Positions 16,702 to 25,984 of a stretch of 64,000 nt of DNA are shown here, one piece after another. This DNA is from UBA5239 sp031548025 (GTDB taxonomy: Bacteria; Verrucomicrobiota; Lentisphaeria; Victivallales; Victivallaceae): positions 1 to 64,000 of the forward strand of contig JAVBRM010000087.1 in the NCBI GenBank assembly GCA_031548025.1, given 5' to 3'. The translations under genes and the position numbers were made by a program. Position 1 is the stretch's first letter. Every line of letters begins with the position of its first letter. A model generated the notes under the pieces. The model was not told the DNA's origin. It ran no database searches and was given only the letters and a program-made list of their open reading frames with translations.

Positions 16702-19043
16702 CTTTCTTTCGGAAATTCCGGCAACCCCCGTTTGGGACCATCGGTAAAGAACGGAGAACCGTCGGGTTTGACCAACCGGCAATGCAGAAAAATCAGCAAA
16801 TTGACTTTTGCGCTTTTGGTATATTTGGATTGGAAAAAACGACCGACAATCGGAATGTCGCCGAGAATCGGAACTTTATCGTCGATCGTATCGAAACTAT
16901 CCTTGATAATCCCGCCGAGGACGATTGTTTCGCCGTCATAAATCGTGACGTTGGTATCGATTTTACGCTCAGACAGAACCGGTCTTTTCATAACCGTTTC
17001 CAAAGTGTCGTCGGCGCTCGCCTTGTAAGTATATACGGTCCAGTTGACCAAGTCTTTAATTGTCGGACGCATCCGCAAGGTAATGGTCCGCTGCTCGATA
17101 TCCACGTTCGGAAATACCGGCATCGATATCCCCAGCATGTACTCGGCAAAGTCGGGACTACCGGCCACAAACACCGAATATGAAGTACTGGCGTCATTGC
17201 TGGCGTTGTGGGTCTCTTCCTTGGGATCGCTGTAATCTTCCGGCAGATATACTTCGCGTACCATGTTGATGGTCGCTTCACGCATGTTCATCGTGGTAAT
17301 ACGGGGGGAGGCCAAGATACTCTTGTTGTCCGCCTGGTCCAGCGCCTTTACCGTCATGCTGAAATCATAACCGTTAAACGAACGGGCATAAGTAAATAAC
17401 TGGTCACTACCGCCGACATTGGGCACGGATCTCATGATATTGTCGTTCTGGGAAAATTCCAGTTTACCGTAAGGAGACTCGCCGGCATCCAGAGTACGCG
17501 AAATCGAATAACTGAATCCCAATTCCTTTAAATCGTTCTGTTCGATTTCCACAAATTTCGCCTGAATCTGTACCATCGGGTCAATATGATTGAGTTCATT
17601 GAGAACACGATTTTCAATTTCACGCAGATTTTCCAAGGTATTCGTTGCAATCAAACGGCTGATCTTGGGGTCGAACACCACTTTGGCTCCCTCGGGGAAA
17701 CGGATACCGCGTTCCATAAAATATTTCTTCAGCAATTCCGGATCACTACCGCCGCCGATGGAAGCCAGTGCCGCCTGTTCCAGCGGGAAAATACGGGTTT
17801 CCAGATCGTCCAGCGGGATATTATGAGAAGCAACCACGACCGCATATTTTTCAACCCGCATTCTCAGATTGGCGGCACGGCAAAGATAATACAATGCCTC
17901 CTGGAGTGTCTTATTGCTGAGCACAAAGTTCAAAGTAGTTTCATTGGTCGAAGTACGGGTCGTCGGTGCCGCCTCGTCATCTTCACCTTCGGCAGGTTTC
18001 GGAGCCGCCGGAGCGGCCGGTTGAGCACCGGCAGCCTGAGGATCGGCCTGGGCCAAACGCAGAAAAATATTAATCCCTTCGCCTTCCGGGTCCAATTGCT
18101 TGCTTTGCTCGCGCAAATATTTGATAGCGGTGGGAATAGTAACGTCTTCAAAGTCAATACGGGGAATTACAATACTTTTTAATTTTGTCTGAATTTTATT
18201 GTCGGGCAATTCCTTGGAAACCGCTTCGATGGTGACGTTATCCCCGTCTTTGATCGTTTCCGGCTTAATGCCGATACCATATTTCCACTCGGCTTCAACT
18301 ACGGCCTTGGGAATCGTCGATTTATTAAGACGTTCATAGGCGATTTCCTGAATCCTGATATTCACAGCGCGCAAACCTTGGGTGGCCTCAATCTGGAAGG
18401 GATCGATAACCAGAATATCTTCAAATTTCCGGCGGGCGTCCTCATATTGTTTCTTGTTATACAGAGTTTTCGCCTGCCTCAACATAACCTTGATATTATA
18501 TGCGGTCTCTTCCTTGGTCGGCATCAAACGGTTTTCTTCGACTTCCAGTTTATGGTCAACACCCTTTCTCAATTCTTCATATTTGGCGATACGATCTTCA
18601 ATTCTCTTTTTGGCATCCGGATAAATCAAGATGGCTTCCCGGCAAAGCTTTATCGCTTCCTCAAACTTATTGGAAGAAGCTTCTTTTTCCGCATCGAATA
18701 CCATTTTTTCCGCCCAGTTAAAATAACTTTTGGAAATTTGCTCACGGCATCGGTTGATCTTTTCTTTGAATACCGGGTTTTCTTCGCCGGCGCCAATACT
18801 TTTATAAATGGTAATGGCTTCCAGGTAAGAATCCACCGCTTCTTTATACTTATTCTCGGTAAACGCCTTGTTCCCTACCACCACATGGTTTTGGGCCAGC
18901 GCTTCGGTTCCGCGTTTTTCCGTCTTTTCCCGGTTTATGTCGTCTTTGATACCTTTTACGAGATCGCTTTGCTGGGCGACAGCAACAACGGACATCAATG
19001 AAAAGGTTGCCAGGCAAATTAATTTACAGCAGTTTTGAATCAT
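16698..19043 (-). CDS. Secretin (GspD/PilQ family), second of two tandem copies
   Basis: A 781-aa exported protein with an N-terminal signal (to about residue 25, ending VAVAQQ). Next come about 230 residues of TPR-like helices (NKYKEAVDSYLEAITIYKSI, YNKKQYEDARRKFEDILVID), then N-domains and the C-terminal secretin barrel with VTIYDGETIVLGGIIKDS and KVPILGDIPIVGRFFQSKYT, the hallmark of type II/IV secretins. A Pro/Ala linker (QAAGAQPAAPAAPKPAEGED) interrupts the middle. The ATG at 19043 has GGAGG nine bases upstream. It starts 21 bp after the first secretin gene ends, and its own stop overlaps the M28 gene. It should form, or co-form, an outer-membrane channel. Confidence 0.92.
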   Translation of the reverse strand: MIQNCCKLICLATFSLMSVVAVAQQSDLVKGIKDDINREKTEKRGTEALAQNHVVVGNKAFTENKYKEAVDSYLEAITIYKSIGAGEENPVFKEKINRCREQISKSYFNWAEKMVFDAEKEASSNKFEEAIKLCREAILIYPDAKKRIEDRIAKYEELRKGVDHKLEVEENRLMPTKEETAYNIKVMLRQAKTLYNKKQYEDARRKFEDILVIDPFQIEATQGLRAVNIRIQEIAYERLNKSTIPKAVVEAEWKYGIGIKPETIKDGDNVTIEAVSKELPDNKIQTKLKSIVIPRIDFEDVTIPTAIKYLREQSKQLDPEGEGINIFLRLAQADPQAAGAQPAAPAAPKPAEGEDDEAAPTTRTSTNETTLNFVLSNKTLQEALYYLCRAANLRMRVEKYAVVVASHNIPLDDLETRIFPLEQAALASIGGGSDPELLKKYFMERGIRFPEGAKVVFDPKISRLIATNTLENLREIENRVLNELNHIDPMVQIQAKFVEIEQNDLKELGFSYSISRTLDAGESPYGKLEFSQNDNIMRSVPNVGGSDQLFTYARSFNGYDFSMTVKALDQADNKSILASPRITTMNMREATINMVREVYLPEDYSDPKEETHNASNDASTSYSVFVAGSPDFAEYMLGISMPVFPNVDIEQRTITLRMRPTIKDLVNWTVYTYKASADDTLETVMKRPVLSERKIDTNVTIYDGETIVLGGIIKDSFDTIDDKVPILGDIPIVGRFFQSKYTKSAKVNLLIFLHCRLVKPDGSPFFTDGPKRGLPEFPKER

Positions 19044-19064
19044 CGGAATTATCCTCCCCAAAAA

Positions 19065-21494
19065 TTATCTATAGAAGTCCGGCAAACCGCGCTCTTTGTC
19101 ACGGCGCACCGGCACCCCATCATTATTAACCAACCGGGTGGTCACGAATATCAACATATTGATTCTTTCCTGCAAAGCCAATTGGCTGCCGAAAAAACGT
19201 CCTAAAATCGGGATTTCCCCGATAACCGGCCACTTGTCGTTGCGGTTCACGGTCTTATTCTGAATCATCCCCCCAAGTACAATGGTTTCACCGTCATAAA
19301 CCTTGATATGGACGTTCAAATTACGAATCGCAATATTCGGCATGGTAATATCTGTCTTCAAGGTACGAACGTCAAATCTCTGTCCCTCGCTATTGGTCCG
19401 CCAGGTAACGATATCGATCGGGTAGGTATCATCACCCAGATAAGCGGTAATCTGGGGAACAAGGTGCAATTCGATCGTATAGTTGTCAGGACTTACCACC
19501 GGTGTCACCGACAATTCAATACCGATATCCCGGGCATCGCCCCAATCCGGCGTCGGCGGCTGAATGGTGATGTTGTTACCGCTGGAGTTCACTTCCGGCT
19601 CATCCCAGTCTTCCGCGAAATAATACTGTTCCACCATGCTGATACTGGCGGTCGAACCACTGGTGGTAAGAATCTTGGGGGCGGAAAGAGTTTCAGTACG
19701 GCTGTTCTGCGCAATCGCGTAAACCGACAATGAAAGATTGACGTCCATCCCCTTTCCAAATATCGATTCTCCGAAGTTCGGGAAGATTTTCAAATCGTTA
19801 ATCACCTTATAACTGGATGAGTTTTTCAACTCGCCTTGACCGGTGACCCGGGTATTTTCGCCGTCGGTGCTGTAATAACGCAACGGATTCCCCTGTCCTC
19901 CATCATTGATTGACCATGACTGGCCATCCTGGGTGGGAATATTGAACATCCAGTCAAAGCCCAGTTCGTTGACGTCGGTCTGTTTAATTTCAACAATCTT
20001 GGTTTCAATCAGGACCAGCGGAAATTTGATCATATCCAATTGCCGGAGCAGTTCATCCATTTTCCGCAGATTTTCCAGAGTATTTTTTACAATCAAGCGA
20101 CCACTGCGGTTATCATATGCGATGGAGGAACCTTCTTCAAATTTTATTCCGCGCAATTCGAAATACGCCTTCAAGTCATCGGAACTGATCATCCGCTGAG
20201 ATCCAGCCGCGACGGTATCGAAAGTTTCGAAAGTTTTGGCGGCAGCGGTGCCCGCGCTTAATGCGCCCCCCTCAACCAGGGACGGCGCCTTGGTTTCGCC
20301 ATCTGCTGACGCCGGAGCGATATCCGAAATCAAATCACCGCGAACCTGAAAATATTCAGTCTGCATGTCATCAACGCCAATCCCGATGATCACCGCGCGG
20401 TCTTCAATCTTATACTTCAGGTCCACGGATTTACACAGATAACGCAGTACTTCGCTCAAAGGCATCTTGGTAAAACTCATCGAGACTTTCGGCAGAGTCG
20501 CGGCAACCGTACTGTCAAACCCCGCAATAATACTGATATTGCCTTTTTCAGGGTCGTAACGTTTCGCGCCGCGGTCGAGATAACGGATCACCGAATTGAT
20601 GTCGGCTTCATCAAATTCAACCGTCGGAAAAATGATCGATTCCATCTTGGCGTGAACCTCCGCCGTAGACTGTGTTTTGGTCTGCGAAGGCGTCTTGATC
20701 GAGCGCTCAATACTGGTCGGAAGAATTCCTTCGTTCCATTCCCAATCGCCCCAGGAAATAATTCCATCTACTTCTGCATTATGGCGGTATTGTCCCACTT
20801 TATACAACTGGTTATAGCATTTCGCCAACAATACATTCCCTTTGGTATTGAAAGGATCGATTAAGTAGATTTGTTCCAGTTTATTCCGGGCTTCGTTCAA
20901 ACGGTTCGCCTGATAATATTTAAGCGCTTCACGATATAAAATCTCTATTTGTTTTTCCCGCTTTGCATATTCCGGGTTGAATACATCCATTGAAGTTGCT
21001 TGAGCAAATCCCTGAGCTTTTTGCTCGCGTTTGCAACTGTCGATAAATTTCTGAACTTCACTTCCACGGCGTGAATCAACCAAAGCCGCTTCCGAAGCAA
21101 TCACGATCGCTTCTTCGTATTTCTCTTTTTGAAACTCCGAACGCGCTTTGCTCAGAATATTCTCCGACCATCTGGAACGAAAAGTCGAAATCTCATTTTC
21201 CAAACGCACTTGCATCCGCTTGGGTACTTCCCCGGTGTGCTTCTGCAAAGCTTCCTGGGCTTCGCTGTAATAACCGATTGCTTCCGGGTAATTCTTCTCG
21301 GCAGACAACTTTCTGGCTTTTTCGATAATTCCCTTGATCGCCTCGATGTCCGTCTTGATTTCCGTTCTCAGCTTTTCAGTTTCTTCAGTAATTTTCTTAT
21401 CATCAGCCGGCTGCTGAGCCAAGAGAGGCACACTGATTCCCAAGCATAACAAACCGCTTATAATCCAATTGATTTCAGCTCTGAATATCTTCAT
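19065..21494 (-). CDS. Secretin (GspD/PilQ family), first of two tandem copies, Amuc_1098-like
   Basis: An 809-aa exported protein: signal ending VPLLAQQ, TPR-like helices (YPEAIGYYSEAQEALQKH, YYQANRLNEARNKLEQIYLI), secretin N-domains (TNELGFDWMF-like region written here as VNELGFDWMF), and the barrel with VKVYDGETIVLGGMIQNK and KWPVIGEIPILGRFFGSQ. Position and composition match the secretin of the Akkermansia Amuc_1098-1102 cluster, recalled from the literature and not aligned here. The ATG at 21494 has AGGA eight bases upstream; an ATG nine bases earlier is possible. It probably forms the outer-membrane gate of the pilus-like machine. Confidence 0.92.
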   Translation of the reverse strand: MKIFRAEINWIISGLLCLGISVPLLAQQPADDKKITEETEKLRTEIKTDIEAIKGIIEKARKLSAEKNYPEAIGYYSEAQEALQKHTGEVPKRMQVRLENEISTFRSRWSENILSKARSEFQKEKYEEAIVIASEAALVDSRRGSEVQKFIDSCKREQKAQGFAQATSMDVFNPEYAKREKQIEILYREALKYYQANRLNEARNKLEQIYLIDPFNTKGNVLLAKCYNQLYKVGQYRHNAEVDGIISWGDWEWNEGILPTSIERSIKTPSQTKTQSTAEVHAKMESIIFPTVEFDEADINSVIRYLDRGAKRYDPEKGNISIIAGFDSTVAATLPKVSMSFTKMPLSEVLRYLCKSVDLKYKIEDRAVIIGIGVDDMQTEYFQVRGDLISDIAPASADGETKAPSLVEGGALSAGTAAAKTFETFDTVAAGSQRMISSDDLKAYFELRGIKFEEGSSIAYDNRSGRLIVKNTLENLRKMDELLRQLDMIKFPLVLIETKIVEIKQTDVNELGFDWMFNIPTQDGQSWSINDGGQGNPLRYYSTDGENTRVTGQGELKNSSSYKVINDLKIFPNFGESIFGKGMDVNLSLSVYAIAQNSRTETLSAPKILTTSGSTASISMVEQYYFAEDWDEPEVNSSGNNITIQPPTPDWGDARDIGIELSVTPVVSPDNYTIELHLVPQITAYLGDDTYPIDIVTWRTNSEGQRFDVRTLKTDITMPNIAIRNLNVHIKVYDGETIVLGGMIQNKTVNRNDKWPVIGEIPILGRFFGSQLALQERINMLIFVTTRLVNNDGVPVRRDKERGLPDFYR

Positions 21495-21534
21495 CTTCAC
21501 CATCCTTAATCACAATATATTAAAATATCATTTA

Positions 21535-22716
21535 TCAGTTATTACTAGGAATCCCTTCGGTGGAGCCATCACTGCTCTCAACCACCTGCTTAATCAGGCG
21601 ATACATGGGCTCTTTACCGATCACCCCTTTATGGCGCCTGGAAACAACCTCAGCTTCATGCTTATCGGCATCAATTGATTTTACCGTATATTCCGTTACT
21701 CCGGTTTTGCTGTTACCAATCCGGAATTTATCATCGACGTCCACCATAATCACATTATCATCGGCAATATCTTTCAAGAAAGCTTTCGGCAACGGCGAAT
21801 AAGCCACCTTGCCCACGGTCATTGTCACCCTAAGCTTCTTATCATCATTCGATTCGCAGACTATTTTCGATTCGTCACGCTGTACTTCAACATTGCCTTC
21901 CTTAACCGTCTTGATATCCGAAATCACATCAACAATCTTGTAACTGCGCTTCGGCTCCAATTGGATATTATCTCCCATCACCAGGAAACGGGTTTTGGTA
22001 TTACCGCCACGGTCAACGTTAACCTGGATATCCCAGTTTTCCTTACTGGCGCCGCTGGCTGAAACTTTCATCAGCATCGGATCCAGATCGCTCTGACGCA
22101 GCTCGCTCATGTAAAGACGCATATACATCGGCGGATGGTTGCGCGCATTATCCAGCGCGGTATTCTGCTGATACTCGAACAAATTGCTGAAACCATCCCC
22201 GTCCAGGTCATAATGGACCGCCCGCGGATCTTTAGGATCAATACCGTACTTGAGTTTGACATCCAACGGAATCAGATCGGCGCCAATAAGGCTGTCCGGG
22301 TCTATTTTTTCGATATTGTCGGGAATCGGCAACTGCGCTTTGCACAACGGGCATTCTCTTTTCTTTTCGTCCTCGAGATAAACATAATAGGTAGGAATAA
22401 ATCCCCCGCAATGCGGACAACGCATACACGGAGCCATTACCACCAGATCGCTGAAAACCGGTTCAGCTTGCCGGCTGACTGATTTATGCCATATCGTATT
22501 GCGCATGAAAAGAGCACCGAAGACAAAATCTTCACCCTTAAAATCGATATTGTTTATCTGCTTCCAGTCCGCCTCACGCGGTTTAATTTCCAGTTGTTCC
22601 ATCTTCAATTCCGCCGCGGAGGAGATAATCCCTACCAAGTAAATCATTGACACGGCAAACAGAAACAACAGGAATGCCAAGATTATTTTTTCATAATGTT
22701 TCGCCAGGAATTGCAT
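21535..22716 (-). CDS. Membrane protein with zinc ribbon and EF-hand-like loop, pilus locus (Amuc_1099-like position)
   Basis: A 393-aa protein with one N-terminal transmembrane segment (about 11-32). A zinc ribbon follows, with C97, C100, C103 and C122, C125 (CMRCPHCGG, ECPLCKAQ). An EF-hand-like calcium loop, DLDGDGFSNLFE (residues 170-181), comes next, then a beta-rich C-terminal half. In the gene order it occupies the place of PilP, between the PilO-like protein and the secretin, so it may link the inner-membrane part to the secretin. No lipobox is present, unlike PilP. The ATG at 22716 is preferred over a GTG at 22722; the upstream stop lies seven bases before it. Confidence 0.75.
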   Translation of the reverse strand: MQFLAKHYEKIILAFLLFLFAVSMIYLVGIISSAAELKMEQLEIKPREADWKQINNIDFKGEDFVFGALFMRNTIWHKSVSRQAEPVFSDLVVMAPCMRCPHCGGFIPTYYVYLEDEKKRECPLCKAQLPIPDNIEKIDPDSLIGADLIPLDVKLKYGIDPKDPRAVHYDLDGDGFSNLFEYQQNTALDNARNHPPMYMRLYMSELRQSDLDPMLMKVSASGASKENWDIQVNVDRGGNTKTRFLVMGDNIQLEPKRSYKIVDVISDIKTVKEGNVEVQRDESKIVCESNDDKKLRVTMTVGKVAYSPLPKAFLKDIADDNVIMVDVDDKFRIGNSKTGVTEYTVKSIDADKHEAEVVSRRHKGVIGKEPMYRLIKQVVESSDGSTEGIPSNN

Positions 22717-22722
22717 CCTCAC

Positions 22723-24138
22723 TTACCTCATCTCTTTAGTTGAATAAACAACGTAATCAACCGTAAACGTTGCAGTCACATCGGTATCGCCGCCAAAAAG
22801 CACCTTTGCATAACTGGGTCTCTTAGCCAAAGCTATCTTGGACTCATCAACCGTGGGCACCACCGGCTTTACTTGTTTTTCCTGTGCATCCTGCTTGTTT
22901 GGCGGCGTATGTTCTTTTTCTCTATCCTTATTCGCCTGAGCAGTTATCCCCCCCATGCTAAGACTTTCCAGTCTAAGCCTGGCCTCTTCGTTCAATAGAT
23001 CAGCCAGTGAATCAGTAGTCAAGGCAATCTCAATATTCCGAATGATATATATACGGCGGTCACTATAGGCTTTGTGCAGATTCTCGGCAACTTTTCTCAT
23101 GGCGTCCTGTTTGCCTTCCACTGTAAAACTAAACCGGTAATAGTGGTAATTGCCTTCGGAAGTCGGAGCGATGGTCTTAGTAAATTTATCCAGAGACGTA
23201 ATCTCAGCATCAGCTATTCGCCGAGCCAGATCGTCAACAATATTCCAGATAAAAACGTATTTGGGAATATCCTCACGACTAACCTTGTCATCGGCAAAAC
23301 CGAAATAAGAAGACTTCCCTAGAAGTTGAACCTTCTTGATGACCGGTACTTCTTCTTTTTCCTCACTCTTTTTTTCTTCACTCTTTTCCGCAGGCTTGGC
23401 TTTCGCTTTCTCCGCGGCGGCTTTCGCTTGCTCCGCAGCCTTTCTTTCTGCATCGGTCTTCAAATAATATTCAATTAACCCATGCCGGAGCTGCCGGGCA
23501 TAATTATCGTATTTATCGATCTGAAAAGACATCGTACGATGAAAACCGAACGTGAACAGGAACAAATCCTGAATGTGTTCATCCAAACGTTCATGGGTAT
23601 GCTTTTTTGCTTCCTGTCGGAATGCTTCCAAGCCGTCATCCCAGCGTGTATCGAAATCCTTAAAATCAACCCCCAGCAAACCTTTTGCTTTCAGTTTGAA
23701 GGAAATATAAATCTGATCGCGAGCCGTATTCATACGGTTGCCTTCCCAGAACGCGTTGATCGCCGCTTCAAACTTGCTGATTTTTTCATCATCGGACAAC
23801 TCTTTGTCGTTGTCATTTTTGAGGTCCTTCAAGAGTACTCTGACAAAAGCCAGCCGAGCATCATAAAAAGGCTGTCCGAAATAGCTACGTATTTCAGCAA
23901 CCTTTCCTCGATAGGCGACAATATCAGTTTTGATCAATGCATCGTTTCCGGTAACCGGAGCCGGTTTCTGAGAGTTCAACTTATTGACGTTTTCCACCAT
24001 CTCTTTGGTTTGCCTGATATAGTCCTGCATCTCACTGTGTTCGGAAATAATCATAAACAACAGGAAACCGACCACACACAGTGATACTCCCAATACTATA
24101 AAGAGAACTATATTTTTTTTCAGAAATCTCTTATCCAT
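22723..24138 (-). CDS. PilO-like inner-membrane protein (Amuc_1100-like position)
   Basis: A 471-aa protein with one N-terminal transmembrane helix (about 9-32) and a short coiled coil (SEHSEMQDYIRQTKEMVENV). A long periplasmic region follows, interrupted by an Ala/Lys/Glu-rich linker (about 230-265). The later YHYYRFSFTVEGKQDAMRKV and RRIYIIRNIEIALTT have the ferredoxin-like pattern of PilO. It lies between the PilM-PilN fusion and the 393-aa protein, the position of the Akkermansia protein Amuc_1100. It is longer than I recall Amuc_1100 being. It probably forms the periplasmic alignment part of the pilus-like machine. No alignment was possible. Confidence 0.72.
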   Translation of the reverse strand: MDKRFLKKNIVLFIVLGVSLCVVGFLLFMIISEHSEMQDYIRQTKEMVENVNKLNSQKPAPVTGNDALIKTDIVAYRGKVAEIRSYFGQPFYDARLAFVRVLLKDLKNDNDKELSDDEKISKFEAAINAFWEGNRMNTARDQIYISFKLKAKGLLGVDFKDFDTRWDDGLEAFRQEAKKHTHERLDEHIQDLFLFTFGFHRTMSFQIDKYDNYARQLRHGLIEYYLKTDAERKAAEQAKAAAEKAKAKPAEKSEEKKSEEKEEVPVIKKVQLLGKSSYFGFADDKVSREDIPKYVFIWNIVDDLARRIADAEITSLDKFTKTIAPTSEGNYHYYRFSFTVEGKQDAMRKVAENLHKAYSDRRIYIIRNIEIALTTDSLADLLNEEARLRLESLSMGGITAQANKDREKEHTPPNKQDAQEKQVKPVVPTVDESKIALAKRPSYAKVLFGGDTDVTATFTVDYVVYSTKEMR

Positions 24139-24151
24139 TATAATTTCACCT

Positions 24152-25981
24152 TTACAGTTTCACCGGTTCATTCAGTTTTATCTGAATCTTGAAGGTTGTT
24201 ACGTTATTTTTTCCTTGAGCCCCGATGAAATAATCGTCGATATAACTTGCGGAATCATCACTGTTTTTAAAACTTTCAGATTTAATCAGCTTATCCATGA
24301 ACATTTTTTCAAATAGAATATCGGGATGCAGCAAAAGAGAATGTCCGTGTAATTCCAGGGCGTCATAATCGTTGGAAACCGGCTTAGCGGCTTCCCCACC
24401 GCCGACATCGCCCCACGGGTCATCACTCTGGACCTTCACCGGAGCTCCTCTTTTGCTGGAGTTGTACAACTTCACCGAGGTCAACCAAAGCATGTCCGGC
24501 ATGGCCTGTTGAAGCGAGTTAAAACGGGCCGGCAATTTGCTACGAAGGTTGGCAATCCGCAAAGCTTCATCATATTCTCCCTTCAACCCGTCAAAATCCC
24601 GCTTAAGATTTTGAACGTTCGACACCATTTTATCGGTCATATCCACAGCCCCTCTGGCACGCTCCACTCGTCCGCGGTCGATTTCCAGACGCTGATTTAC
24701 CCCGAAATAAAATACCATCAAACAAAGGATGATCGATACGCAGGATGCGTAAAAATATGGTTTTTTCTTCTGGAAGTCACGCCGGGACCTGATCGTATCG
24801 GGCATCAGATTAATTTCAACCGGAACGTGGACCATCCAGCGCAATCCCGTCCCGATCAACTCTGAGAACCTCGGAGCTACCGTATTAAGACGGTTTTTAT
24901 CAACCTGCGAATCAATTTCAATCATTGGGAACGGATTGAAATAGTCCACCGGAATTTTCATTTTTTCATCAAAGAAACGGTTGGTGTATTCCATCAGGGA
25001 ACCGCCGCCGGAAAGGAACATCCGTCGCGGCCGGGAGCCGCCGTTCTGAGAGCGCCACATGGTGATCGTACGATTGATTTCACCGTGAAGTTTCGTCATA
25101 ACGTTTCTGGCGATTTTGGAAATAGTCGCGGCAACTTCCGACTCCGGTTCTTCATAAGCCCCGCCCAAGGCCACAAAACCATGGCGTTTCTTCAAATCGT
25201 CGGCTTCCGCCATACTGATACTGAATTCCTTGGCAATCTGCTGGGAAATCAGGAAACCGGCAATTGGAATAACCCGGACAAAAATCCGGCCTCTCTCAAT
25301 AAACACCAGACTTGAACAACGTCCGCCGATATTAAGTATCATATCGCAGCCATCCTCGCCCAACATGGCTCCCCTGGCGGCATTAAATGCCGCGGTAGCC
25401 GCAATCTCGATGGCGATAACTTTCTTGCCATGATCTTCGATCAACTCGGCAATATCAGTCAATAAATCCTTTTTAACCGCAACAATCAGGGATTCAATGA
25501 CCTCTTCATCTATAAGTTCCGGTTCTGCCGGCTTTTCCGGATTCTCCGGATTCTCAGGGGTAATACCCTCTTCGGCAGACTTCGTCTTTTCCACTTTTTC
25601 AACATGCTGAACCAACTGGGAATCCCAGATGACTTCTTCCATCGGATATGGAATGGTCTGCATTGCCTCGTATTCAATGACTTTGCGAATACTGCTCTTG
25701 TCATCGCCACGCGGCGGCAACTTGCTCAAACGGGCAAACGCCACCTGCCCCGACAGCGAAACCATGGCCTCTTTGGATACCCATTCGGTCCGTTCCAACA
25801 TTTCGGGGAATATTTCAGTAAAAGTCTCACAAAGACTGCGCTCTTTCTGGTCGTCGGTGTACTCTTGGAAATCAAAGCGCAATAAACGCAACGCGCCTTC
25901 AGGAGTAACCATGAATTCAGCCATTTTCAGGCTGTCGCCACCAATATCAATTGAAAGGACTGTATTCTCTTTTTTCGCCAT
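24152..25981 (-). CDS. pilM: PilM-PilN fusion protein, pilus assembly
   Basis: A 609-aa protein. Residues 1 to about 395 are an actin-like PilM ATPase domain with VLSIDIGGDSLKMAEF (residues 8-23), DMILNIGGRCSSLVFIERG and RRMFLSGGGSLMEYTNRF. Residues about 400-609 resemble PilN: a transmembrane helix (FYASCVSIILCLMVFYFGV), a coiled coil, and MPDMLWLTSVKLYNSSKRG. In classical type IV pilus systems PilM is cytoplasmic and binds the N-terminus of PilN; here they are one chain. An acidic Pro/Glu insert (EGITPENPENPEKPAEPELI) lies near residue 140-165. The ATG is three bases after the preceding stop, so translation is probably coupled. Confidence 0.85.
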   Translation of the reverse strand: MAKKENTVLSIDIGGDSLKMAEFMVTPEGALRLLRFDFQEYTDDQKERSLCETFTEIFPEMLERTEWVSKEAMVSLSGQVAFARLSKLPPRGDDKSSIRKVIEYEAMQTIPYPMEEVIWDSQLVQHVEKVEKTKSAEEGITPENPENPEKPAEPELIDEEVIESLIVAVKKDLLTDIAELIEDHGKKVIAIEIAATAAFNAARGAMLGEDGCDMILNIGGRCSSLVFIERGRIFVRVIPIAGFLISQQIAKEFSISMAEADDLKKRHGFVALGGAYEEPESEVAATISKIARNVMTKLHGEINRTITMWRSQNGGSRPRRMFLSGGGSLMEYTNRFFDEKMKIPVDYFNPFPMIEIDSQVDKNRLNTVAPRFSELIGTGLRWMVHVPVEINLMPDTIRSRRDFQKKKPYFYASCVSIILCLMVFYFGVNQRLEIDRGRVERARGAVDMTDKMVSNVQNLKRDFDGLKGEYDEALRIANLRSKLPARFNSLQQAMPDMLWLTSVKLYNSSKRGAPVKVQSDDPWGDVGGGEAAKPVSNDYDALELHGHSLLLHPDILFEKMFMDKLIKSESFKNSDDSASYIDDYFIGAQGKNNVTTFKIQIKLNEPVKL

Positions 25982-25984
25982 AAC

